A stretch of DNA of 64,000 nucleotides from Sphingopyxis sp. UBA6723 (GTDB taxonomy: Bacteria > Pseudomonadota > Alphaproteobacteria > Sphingomonadales > Sphingomonadaceae), in the NCBI RefSeq assembly GCF_002454115.1, contig NZ_DKIH01000009.1, forward strand, positions 78,907 to 142,906. Reading direction: 5' to 3'. Position 1 is the first letter of the stretch, and each line of letters opens with the position of its first letter. Both the position numbers and the translations under genes were made by a program. The notes under the pieces were generated by a model. It saw only the letters and a program-made list of their open reading frames with translations, did no database searches and was not told the DNA's origin. Positions 1 through 7,071 of the stretch are shown here, one piece after another.

Positions 1-267
1 TCGCGCGACAATGTCGAAATGCGGGTCCTGCCTGCACCCTTGCAGAATACGCTGATCAATTTGCAGATCGGTCAAACCACCCAGCCCTTTGGCGCGGTGA
101 ACGAGGGCATCAGCGTCCTTGTCCTGTGCGGTCGCGACATGCCGCAGACGGCGACGGCGCCGAACCTTGAACAAATTGAGGCGCGCCTGCTCGAAGAAAA
201 GGTCAACAAGCGGGCTCAGCGTTATCTGCGCGACCTGCGCCGGGATGCCGTGATCGAATATAGCTAA
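1..267 (+). CDS. surA: SurA-like periplasmic chaperone/peptidyl-prolyl isomerase, C-terminal end
   Basis: Partial gene running in from the left edge; only about 88 C-terminal residues are present. The visible part (IGQTTQPFGAVNEGISVLVLCGRD, then a helical tail rich in Glu, Arg and Lys) fits the end of a parvulin domain followed by the C-terminal helix of SurA, which assists folding of outer-membrane proteins in the periplasm. The call rests on this short stretch and on context: the stop codon shares one base with the start of pdxA, and rsmA follows. The order surA-pdxA-rsmA is widely conserved in proteobacteria and probably forms one operon. Confidence 0.75.
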   Translation, partial: SRDNVEMRVLPAPLQNTLINLQIGQTTQPFGAVNEGISVLVLCGRDMPQTATAPNLEQIEARLLEEKVNKRAQRYLRDLRRDAVIEYS

Positions 268-1286
268 TGTCTTTTGCCAATCTTCGACAACCGATAGCGG
301 TCACGCTGGGTGACCCGGCCGGTGTCGGACCCGAAGTCACCGCACACGCGTGGGCGGCGCGGCATGAAAACAACTTGCCCCCCTTTGTCGCAATCGGCGA
401 CGCCGCGACGATCGCCGCGGTTTGGGACGGGCCGATCGCTCGGGTCGGCGACATGGACGAGGTCCAGCGGGCCTTCGACGACGCCTTGCCGGTCTGGCAT
501 CTGGAGGACAGCGGGCCGCTGACCCCCGGCACACCCACCGCCGCGGGCGCCACCTGCGCGCTCCATGCCCTCGAAACCGGGATCGGGCTGACGCGCAATC
601 AGGCGAGTTCGGCATTGGTCACCGGGTCGGTGTCGAAATTTGCGCTCCACGGCATCGGTTATACCCATCCCGGCCAGACTGAATTTATCGCCGAACGCTG
701 CGGCGTGACGGCGACCAATGCCGTGATGATGCTGGCGGGGCCGTCGCTCCGCGTCGTTCCGCTGACCGTCCATATTCCGCTGATGGAAGTGTCCGATCGG
801 CTGACGGTCGAGCTAATCGTCGCCAAGGCGCGCATCGTGGCGCGCGGGTTGAAACGCGATTTCGGTATCGAAAACCCGCGCATCGCGCTCGCGGGCCTCA
901 ATCCCCATGCCGGTGAAAGCGGCCAGCTTGGCAGCGAAGAGGAGCGGATCATGGTCCCCGCGGTCGCCCAGCTCGCCGAGGACGGCATCATCGTCGATGG
1001 TCCACTCGCCGCCGACAGCCTGTTCGCGCCCACCGTTCGCGCCCGCTATGACGCCTTGCTCTGCGCCTATCACGATCAGGCGCTGACGCCGTTCAAAGCG
1101 CTGCATTTCCATGACGGGGTCAATCTAACCCTTGGCCTGCCGATCATCCGCACCTCACCCGACCATGGCACAGCGTTCAACATCGCGGGTCGCGGCGTTG
1201 CAGACCCCGGCCCGACCATCGCTGCGATCGCCATGGCCGCCCAGCTGGCGATCGCGCGCGAGCGCAACTGCACGCCAGCCAAGTGA
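267..1286 (+). CDS. pdxA: 4-hydroxythreonine-4-phosphate dehydrogenase
   Basis: 339 residues, the normal family length. PdxA oxidises 4-phospho-hydroxy-L-threonine with NAD(P) to the precursor that PdxJ condenses with deoxyxylulose phosphate, in the DXP-dependent pyridoxal-phosphate pathway; it is cytosolic and metal dependent. Seen in the sequence: the N-terminal AVTLGDPAGVGPEV motif, the metal-ligand region TGSVSKFALHGIGYTHPGQTE, the AGLNPHAGESG motif and YHDQALTPFK, all typical of PdxA. The ATG overlaps the surA stop by one base and the gene ends in a 4-bp GTGA overlap with rsmA, so translational coupling is likely. No irregularities. Confidence 0.96.
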   Translation: MSFANLRQPIAVTLGDPAGVGPEVTAHAWAARHENNLPPFVAIGDAATIAAVWDGPIARVGDMDEVQRAFDDALPVWHLEDSGPLTPGTPTAAGATCALHALETGIGLTRNQASSALVTGSVSKFALHGIGYTHPGQTEFIAERCGVTATNAVMMLAGPSLRVVPLTVHIPLMEVSDRLTVELIVAKARIVARGLKRDFGIENPRIALAGLNPHAGESGQLGSEEERIMVPAVAQLAEDGIIVDGPLAADSLFAPTVRARYDALLCAYHDQALTPFKALHFHDGVNLTLGLPIIRTSPDHGTAFNIAGRGVADPGPTIAAIAMAAQLAIARERNCTPAK

Positions 1287-2122
1287 GCGCCCGCCCCGCG
1301 CCCCACCTGCCGCCGCTACGCGAAACCGTGCGCACGCATGGATTGCAGGCGAGCAAGGCGCTGGGCCAGAATTTCCTGTTCGACGAACAACTGCTCGATC
1401 GCATCGCCGCGATCCCCGGCGATCTCGACGGCGCGACGGTGTTCGAGGTCGGTCCCGGTCCCGGCGGGCTGACCCGCGCGCTGCTGCGCGCCGGGGCAAA
1501 GGTGATCGCGGTCGAGCGCGACGATCGCTGCCTGCCGTTGCTGGCAGAATTGAGCGGCGCGTTTCCGGGCCAGCTGACGGTGATCGCCGACGATGCGATG
1601 GCGGTCGACGTCGATGCGCTGACCGGCGGCGCGCCTTATCATATCGTCGCCAACCTGCCCTATAATGTCGGCACCGCGTTGTTCACGCGCTGGCTGGAGC
1701 CCGCAGCATGGCCGCCGCGCTGGCTGTCGCTGACCCTCATGTTCCAGCAGGAAGTGGCCGAACGCATCGTCGCGCCGGTCGGCAGCAACGCCTATGGGCG
1801 GCTCGCCGTGCTGGCACAGTGGCGCGCGACCGCGAGGATCGCGATGAAAGTCCACCGCTCGGCCTTCACCCCGCCGCCCAAGGTGATGTCGGCAATCGTC
1901 CATGTCGTGCCTGCCCAGCAGCCGGACGGCGTCAATCCGAAACTGCTGTCGAAACTGACCGAAAAGGGGTTCGGCCAGCGGCGCAAGATGCTGCGCCAGA
2001 GCCTGAAGGGCTTGGACGGGGCCGTTGCCGCCGCCGAAGCCCTCGGCATCGACCCGACGCGCCGCGCAGAAACCGTCACCGTCGCCGAATGGGTGGCACT
2101 GGCGCGGGCGTTGGGAAATTAG
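1283..2122 (+). CDS. rsmA: 16S rRNA (adenine1518/1519-N6)-dimethyltransferase
   Basis: 279 residues. RsmA (KsgA) dimethylates two adjacent adenines in helix 45 of 16S rRNA using S-adenosylmethionine, a late small-subunit assembly step. Visible motifs: KALGQNFLFD at the N terminus, the SAM-binding motif I VFEVGPGPGGLTRALL near residue 50, the acidic motif II AVERDDR and the catalytic motif IV NLPYNVGT, followed by the C-terminal helical domain with FGQRRKMLRQSLK. The GTG start overlaps the pdxA TGA (GTGA), as is common for this pair. Last gene of the surA-pdxA-rsmA run. Confidence 0.97.
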   Translation: MSARPAPHLPPLRETVRTHGLQASKALGQNFLFDEQLLDRIAAIPGDLDGATVFEVGPGPGGLTRALLRAGAKVIAVERDDRCLPLLAELSGAFPGQLTVIADDAMAVDVDALTGGAPYHIVANLPYNVGTALFTRWLEPAAWPPRWLSLTLMFQQEVAERIVAPVGSNAYGRLAVLAQWRATARIAMKVHRSAFTPPPKVMSAIVHVVPAQQPDGVNPKLLSKLTEKGFGQRRKMLRQSLKGLDGAVAAAEALGIDPTRRAETVTVAEWVALARALGN

Positions 2123-2157
2123 CGGCGGCAAACGACCGAAAGTGGACGTACTTCATT

Positions 2158-2321
2158 TCCTCTCTCCCCTTGTGGGAGAGATACGAAGGCTTGGCAGCTT
2201 TGCTGCCTAGCCGCAGTTGAGAGGGGGTGCGCGCGTGCTAGCGTCCGCCCCCTCACCAAGCTTCGCTAGCTCCTGACGGAGCAAGCTGCGCTATCCTCTC
2301 CCTCAAGGGGAGAGGAGTTTA
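2158..2321. repeat. Intergenic inverted-repeat element (REP/MITE-like)
   Basis: Two complementary arms, near 2162-2180 and 2295-2316, flank about 115 bases with further internal complementarity, in the typical style of a dispersed palindromic element between convergent genes. It sits between the end of rsmA and the end of the TPR gene, so it may also act as a bidirectional terminator. The remaining stretch, 2322-2584, holds no convincing gene or signal that I can see. Confidence 0.6.
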
Positions 2322-2584
2322 TGGCAACTCCTCAACCCGAAACCGAAATCGCCGACAAATAGGTCTTTCCTACATTATCCGGCTGTGCCAGCGTCGATTT
2401 GCTTACTTCATTTGGCGACAAGCGGCCACTTGTCAGCGTTTTGCGGCTCGCGTGCAGCGCACCCAGCCCAGCGAGAGTCCAGACTGCGGCGCGCACAGGG
2501 CTGAACTTTCCTGAACTTTGGATCGTCACGCATACCGCGATGTCGGGCGTCCGCTAACGCCCCAAAGCAGCCTTTGGCCGCAGC

Positions 2585-3112
2585 CTAATTCTTGTTCGCG
2601 GAACCAACCGTAGCGACCACCGGCTTCGGTACCAGCGCTTCAGCCGCCACCACGCGCTTCGATGCGCTTGCCGAGATCGTCTTTTCGAGCGCTGCAACTT
2701 GTGGGCATTTGTCGGCGCAGACGCGCTGCGCTTCAGTCAGCTTTTCGCGCGCCAGTTCCAGCGCGCCCTTGTCGGCCAGCGCTTCACCCTGCCCGGTCAG
2801 CGCGACGATGTCGTTGGGTTCCAGTACCAAGGCTTCTCGGTACAGGCCGATCGCCTTGCCGGGCAGACCCTGCGCGCGGGCGACCTGCGCCAGTGCGATG
2901 ATCGCCGAGCGGTTGCGCGGGTCGGCCGCCAGAGCCGATTCATAGAAATCGACCGCTTGGTCCAGATCGCCGGCTTCCTGCGCCGCCTGGCCTTGCTGCT
3001 GGAGCGCGATCGAGCGCGGAAAAATGTCGTTATCGGCGCGCTGGGCATCGGATGCCGTGGGCAGGCTGGCCAAGATCAGACCGGCCGATAGAGCCAGAAA
3101 ACCGACGCGCAT
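2585..3112 (-). CDS. Exported tetratricopeptide-repeat protein
   Basis: About 175 residues with an N-terminal signal peptide (MRVGFLALSAGLILASLPTASDA) and two to three TPR units, e.g. QGQAAQEAGDLDQAVDFYES and GLPGKAIGLYREALVLEPND. Such proteins act as periplasmic protein-protein interaction scaffolds; no specific partner can be inferred. An ATG 21 bases upstream is possible, but the start chosen has GGGAG at a good distance. The alanine- and valine-rich C-terminal tail is low complexity. It lies downstream of the rRNA methyltransferase gene on the same strand. Confidence 0.75.
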   Translation of the reverse strand: MRVGFLALSAGLILASLPTASDAQRADNDIFPRSIALQQQGQAAQEAGDLDQAVDFYESALAADPRNRSAIIALAQVARAQGLPGKAIGLYREALVLEPNDIVALTGQGEALADKGALELAREKLTEAQRVCADKCPQVAALEKTISASASKRVVAAEALVPKPVVATVGSANKN

Positions 3113-3143
3113 CGCATTCTCCCATCGCTTCATTGCAAGGATG

Positions 3144-4334
3144 CTAACATGGCGCCGTCAGTCGTGCGAGAAAAAATCCATCGCATCCGTCGTGCTTTGG
3201 GGTGAGCAGAAAACCGTGGCCCGCAGCACGCCCAACACCTTCAGGCAGATAGCCGGTGTCGGCGGTCCAGCCGCGATGACGGGTCAGAAAACCATCCACC
3301 TGTGCGCGCCCCTCGCGAGCGATGATCGAGCACACCGCATAGAGGAGTTTGCCGCCCGGCGCCACCAGCGCCGCGCCGATGTCCATCAGCTTCACCTGAT
3401 CGGCGACATGGCGGTCGAGCCGCGCCGGGGTCGAGCGCCAGCGCAATTCGGGGCTGCGCCGCCAGGTGCCGCTGCCCGAACAGGGGGCATCGACGATGAC
3501 ACGGTCGGCCTTGCCCATCCGGTCGGCGAGCATCGCACGCTCTTGCCCGGGGTTGAGCAGCAGCGTTTCGATAGCGGTTGCCCCGGCGCGATGCGCGCGC
3601 GGCGCCAGTTGCTGAAGCCGCGCGCGGTTGGTGTCGCACGCCAGGATTGCGGCTTCGTCGTTGGTCGCCGAAGCGATGGCGAGCGTCTTGCCGCCCGCGC
3701 CAGCGCATAGATCGATGACAAGCTGCCCGGCTTCGGCGCCGAGCGCGGCGGCGGCATATTGGCTCGCGGCGTCCTGAACCTCGAATTGCCCCTCGGCATA
3801 GGCCGGGTTCTGAACCGCGGCGGTTTCGCCTGGGAGACGCCAGCCGTCGGTGAGGCCGTTGATCGCTTCGCCTTCGGGGAAAATCATCGCCAGTTCGTCA
3901 CGGCTGGAGCGCAGGCGGTTGGCGCGCAGGTCGAGCGGGGCGCGGGCGAGCATCGCAGCGTGCTCCGCCTTGGTGACAAGCGGATCGAACAATTTGATCA
4001 AGGCGGGGGTGGCAAGCCCGGTCTCGGCCCGCGCTTCGTCAACGCCGATCGCGGTGGGGCCGTAGGAGGCGCCGTCGAACAGCGCAGCGAGTTCCGGGTC
4101 GGTACCGGCGAGCGCGAGCATGGCGGCGCGGCCCGACGCGGGCACCGATCGCACGGCGCGGATCGCATCATAGACGAGACTGCGGATCGCGCGGCGGTCC
4201 TTCGATCCGGCATAACGACGGGCGCGCATCGCTTCGGCAAAGATCGCGTCGGCGGGGGCGCCGCCATCGCGCGCCGAGGCCGCAATGACGTCGAGGATCT
4301 CGATGGCGGTCTGAACGCGGGCAGCGGGGGTCAT
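3144..4334 (-). CDS. RsmB-family rRNA (cytosine-5) methyltransferase
   Basis: 396 residues. Members methylate a cytosine at C5 in 16S rRNA (RsmB acts on C967) using S-adenosylmethionine. The N-terminal third is a NusB-like RNA-binding helical domain; the C-terminal half is a Rossmann methyltransferase with motif I (VIDLCAGAGGKTLAIAS), motif IV with one catalytic cysteine (VDAPCSGSGTWRRSPELRW) and motif VI with the second cysteine (YAVCSIIAREGRAQV). Both cysteines required for RNA m5C chemistry are therefore present. The exact target base cannot be told from sequence, so no symbol is given. Flanked by a palindromic repeat upstream and the TPR gene downstream. Confidence 0.9.
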   Translation of the reverse strand: MTPAARVQTAIEILDVIAASARDGGAPADAIFAEAMRARRYAGSKDRRAIRSLVYDAIRAVRSVPASGRAAMLALAGTDPELAALFDGASYGPTAIGVDEARAETGLATPALIKLFDPLVTKAEHAAMLARAPLDLRANRLRSSRDELAMIFPEGEAINGLTDGWRLPGETAAVQNPAYAEGQFEVQDAASQYAAAALGAEAGQLVIDLCAGAGGKTLAIASATNDEAAILACDTNRARLQQLAPRAHRAGATAIETLLLNPGQERAMLADRMGKADRVIVDAPCSGSGTWRRSPELRWRSTPARLDRHVADQVKLMDIGAALVAPGGKLLYAVCSIIAREGRAQVDGFLTRHRGWTADTGYLPEGVGRAAGHGFLLTPKHDGCDGFFLARLTAPC

Positions 4335-4350
4335 AATCTGTCTTTACCTT

Positions 4351-4424
4351 GTCATTGCGAGCGGAGCGAAGCAATCCAGAGCGGATTACGTGACTCTGGA
4401 TTGCTTCGCTCCGCTCGCAATGAC
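4351..4424. repeat. REP-like perfect long palindrome
   Basis: Two 30-bp arms (4351-4380 and 4395-4424) are inverted copies separated by 14 bases. The arms carry the GTCATTGCGAGCG and GAAGCAATCCAGA words common in sphingomonad intergenic repeats. It lies between the guaB stop and the start of the RsmB-like gene, where it may serve as a terminator for guaB or stabilise mRNA ends. Confidence 0.8.
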
Positions 4425-4436
4425 GAAGCGAATAAT

Positions 4437-5894
4437 TCAACCAGCCGGATAATTCGGTGCCTCACGCGTGATCGACACGTCGTGGACATGGCTTTCGCGC
4501 AGACCGGCATTGGTGATCCGGACAAATTTGGCGCGTTCGCGGAAATCGGTCAGGGTGCGGCTGCCGGTATAGCCCATCGCCGCCTTCACGCCGCCAACCA
4601 TCTGGTGGATCACGTCTTTGGCGGGACCCTTGAACGGCACCTGGCCCTCGATGCCTTCGGGAACCAGTTTCATCTGGTCCTTGATATCCTGCTGGAAATA
4701 GCGATCGGCCGACCCGCGCGCCATCGCGCCGACGCTGCCCATGCCGCGATAGCTCTTGTAGGTGCGGCCCTGATAGAGGAATGTTTCGCCCGGCGCCTCA
4801 GCCGTGCCGGCGAGCATCGAGCCGACCATGACGCTCGACGCACCCGCCGCCAGCGCTTTGGCAATGTCGCCCGACGTGCGCAGGCCGCCGTCGGCGATCA
4901 CCGGCACGCCCAGTTTCGACGCGGCTTCGACGCTATCGAGGATCGCTGTGAGCTGCGGTACACCGACGCCGGCAACGATGCGCGTCGTACAGATCGATCC
5001 GGGGCCAATGCCAACCTTCACGCCGTCGGCGCCGGCGTCGATCAATGCCTTGGTCGCATCGCCGGTTGCGACATTGCCCGCGAGGACCTGCACGCGGTTC
5101 GACAATTTCTTGATCCGCGCGACGGTCTCACCAACGCCCTTGCTATGGCCATGCGCGGTATCCACGACGATCAGGTCGCATTCGGCGTCGAGCAGCGCTT
5201 CGGCGCGTTCGACCCCGGAGTCGCCGGTGTTGGTCGCCGCAGCAACGCGCAGGCGGCCAGCGCTGTCCTTGGTTGCGTCAGGGAAATTGACCGCCTTTTC
5301 CATATCCTTGACAGTGATCAGGCCGATGCAGCGATAATCGTCATCGACGACGAGCAGCTTTTCGATCCGGCGCTGGTGCAGCAATTTGCGGGCTTCGTCC
5401 TGCCCTACGCCGGGGCGTACGGTGGCCAGATTGTCGGCGGTCATCAGCTCGCGCACTGGCTGCCCCGGATTGTCGGCAAAGCGCACGTCGCGATTGGTCA
5501 GGATGCCGACCAGCTTGCCGCCGGGTTCGACTACGGGAATGCCCGATATCCGGTGCTGATCCATCAGCGCCGTGGCATAGGACAATGGAGCGTCGGGGGT
5601 GATGGTGATCGGATTGACGATCATGCCGCTTTCGAAACGCTTGACCTGCCGCACCGCCGCGACCTGTTCCTCGATCGTCAGATTGCGGTGAAGGACGCCG
5701 ATGCCGCCGATCTGCGCCATCAGGATCGCCATGTCCGCCTCGGTCACCGTGTCCATCGCCGAGGACAGGATCGGGATATTGAGGCCGATCTCGCTGGTCA
5801 GCTGGGTCGAAAGGACCGCATCCGACGGCAAAATATCCGACGGGCCAGGCACCAACAGCACATCGTCAAAGGTCAGACCGGTCGTGATTTCCAT
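4437..5894 (-). CDS. guaB: Inosine-5'-monophosphate dehydrogenase
   Basis: 485 residues from the start chosen (METTG-like beginning MEITTGLTFDDVLLVPG), which matches the family length; an upstream in-frame extension of 74 codons is not family-like and is rejected. GuaB oxidises IMP to XMP with NAD, the committed step of guanine nucleotide synthesis. Visible: the TIM-barrel start, two CBS modules in the first half (GILTNRDVRFADN and the segment ending VKDMEKAV), the catalytic-cysteine loop GIGPGSICTTRIVAGVGVPQ, the phosphate-binding stretch VIADGGLRTSGDI and the flap YRGMGSVGAM. A housekeeping gene with its own upstream gap of about 118 bases. Confidence 0.97.
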   Translation of the reverse strand: MEITTGLTFDDVLLVPGPSDILPSDAVLSTQLTSEIGLNIPILSSAMDTVTEADMAILMAQIGGIGVLHRNLTIEEQVAAVRQVKRFESGMIVNPITITPDAPLSYATALMDQHRISGIPVVEPGGKLVGILTNRDVRFADNPGQPVRELMTADNLATVRPGVGQDEARKLLHQRRIEKLLVVDDDYRCIGLITVKDMEKAVNFPDATKDSAGRLRVAAATNTGDSGVERAEALLDAECDLIVVDTAHGHSKGVGETVARIKKLSNRVQVLAGNVATGDATKALIDAGADGVKVGIGPGSICTTRIVAGVGVPQLTAILDSVEAASKLGVPVIADGGLRTSGDIAKALAAGASSVMVGSMLAGTAEAPGETFLYQGRTYKSYRGMGSVGAMARGSADRYFQQDIKDQMKLVPEGIEGQVPFKGPAKDVIHQMVGGVKAAMGYTGSRTLTDFRERAKFVRITNAGLRESHVHDVSITREAPNYPAG

Positions 5895-6012
5895 CGGGCC
5901 ACTTTCTGGTGCGGGCGGCGCCTGACCCGCAGTTTGGGGCGGCACGCGCGATTCGTTTGGTGGCGGCCCATGTAACCAGTCGGCCCGACGCGCGCCAGTG
6001 GGCGGCACATGA

Positions 6013-6966
6013 TTATTTCGCGGCGGCTGTTTCCGTCGGCTCGACGGTAAAGCGGCTGTTGTCCAGCTGCAGCTCGTCACCGCAATGGCTGCACGCCACG
6101 ACCATGTTAAGGTCATGACCGCATGGGCGATGGGTGAGCAGCACCGGCGGCCCGCGGTCGTCCGAAAACCAGCGATCGCCCCATTGCAGCAACGCGAGCA
6201 GCACCGGATACAGGTCGCGCCCCTTGGCGGTCAGCCGATATTCGAACCGGTCGCCGCGGTCGGAATAGGGAACCGCCCGAATGATGCCCTGCCGGATCAG
6301 CCGCTCCAGTCGTCCCGTCAGAATGTTCGTCGCCATCAAAGTGTCGCGCTGGATCTCGTCGAAGCGGTTTATCCGCGTGAACATCGCGCGCACGACCAGC
6401 GTCGCCCAGCGGTCGCCGAACAGCTCAATCATCGTATCGACCAGCGGCCGTCCGCCCGGGCGACGCGCGCCAATATCACCGTTGAAGCGACGGCGCTCAT
6501 AATCCGGCACGACCTGCGCCAGCCCCGGCCCCTCGCGCCAGTCCACGTCGCGCGGGTCGATTTCGGCGTGACAATAGCCGCAAGTCGGCACCGGCTCGGT
6601 CGCATGGCCGCAGGTCGCATGGTGCAAATGGACCTGAAAATCGCGGCTGTCGGCCTCCCACTTATGCTGCCAGCGCAGCATCATCAGGCCGTTCGGAAAC
6701 TGATCGCGCCCCTTTTGGGTGAGCATATAATGAAAACCGCGGCCGCCCTTGCGCGGCACCTTGGCGAGGCAATCTTCCTCGACCAGTTTCTTGAGGCGTC
6801 CGTTGACCACCGAGCGGGCAAGGCCGGTGCGCGCGACAAATTCGTCGAAGCTGTGGATGCCCAGCAAGGCCTGTTCCATCAACAGCAGCACCGGCACGTC
6901 GCCGACGACGTCGAGCGCGCGCCAGATCGAACAGGCCCTGATGGTGCGATCGTGTTTCAAGCCCAA
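6013..6966 (-). CDS. Tandem HxlR-type winged-helix regulator with two Cys-rich modules
   Basis: 317 residues, about twice the usual HxlR length, because the protein contains two complete HxlR-like units. Unit 1 has CSIWRALDVVGDVPVLLLM and the wHTH FDEFVARTGLARSVVNGRLKKL; unit 2 has MIELFGDRWATLVVRAMF and FDEIQRDTLMATNILTGRLERL. Each wHTH is followed by a Cys/His cluster, CGHATEPVPTCGYC (after unit 1) and CGHDLNMVVACSHCG (after unit 2), resembling a small zinc ribbon. Starts at TTG with AAGGA seven bases upstream. HxlR proteins normally bind DNA as homodimers; here the dimer seems to be encoded in one chain. Its neighbour is a TonB receptor that diverges from an aromatic/terpenoid-type catabolic operon, which it may control (inference). 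Confidence 0.85.
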   Translation of the reverse strand: MGLKHDRTIRACSIWRALDVVGDVPVLLLMEQALLGIHSFDEFVARTGLARSVVNGRLKKLVEEDCLAKVPRKGGRGFHYMLTQKGRDQFPNGLMMLRWQHKWEADSRDFQVHLHHATCGHATEPVPTCGYCHAEIDPRDVDWREGPGLAQVVPDYERRRFNGDIGARRPGGRPLVDTMIELFGDRWATLVVRAMFTRINRFDEIQRDTLMATNILTGRLERLIRQGIIRAVPYSDRGDRFEYRLTAKGRDLYPVLLALLQWGDRWFSDDRGPPVLLTHRPCGHDLNMVVACSHCGDELQLDNSRFTVEPTETAAAK

Positions 6967-7071
6967 GCCAATCCTTGCTCCGCCACCCCCTACCCCAGCG
7001 ACCCGACATCGACAAGGCAGGGTCGGGAGAGGGAGCGGTACCCGCGCCCCCTCTTCCCTGGGGAGAGGTCG

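Noticed and set aside
3759..5975. Long open frame (738 codons) on the plus strand opposite the RsmB-like and guaB genes
   Set aside because: It is the antisense shadow of two well-recognised genes in high-GC DNA; its product is of arginine/histidine-rich low-information type and resembles no family.
4437..6116. Longer guaB start at 6116
   Set aside because: It would add 74 residues absent from IMP dehydrogenases and would overlap the HxlR gene by about 100 bases; the ATG at 5894 gives the standard protein.
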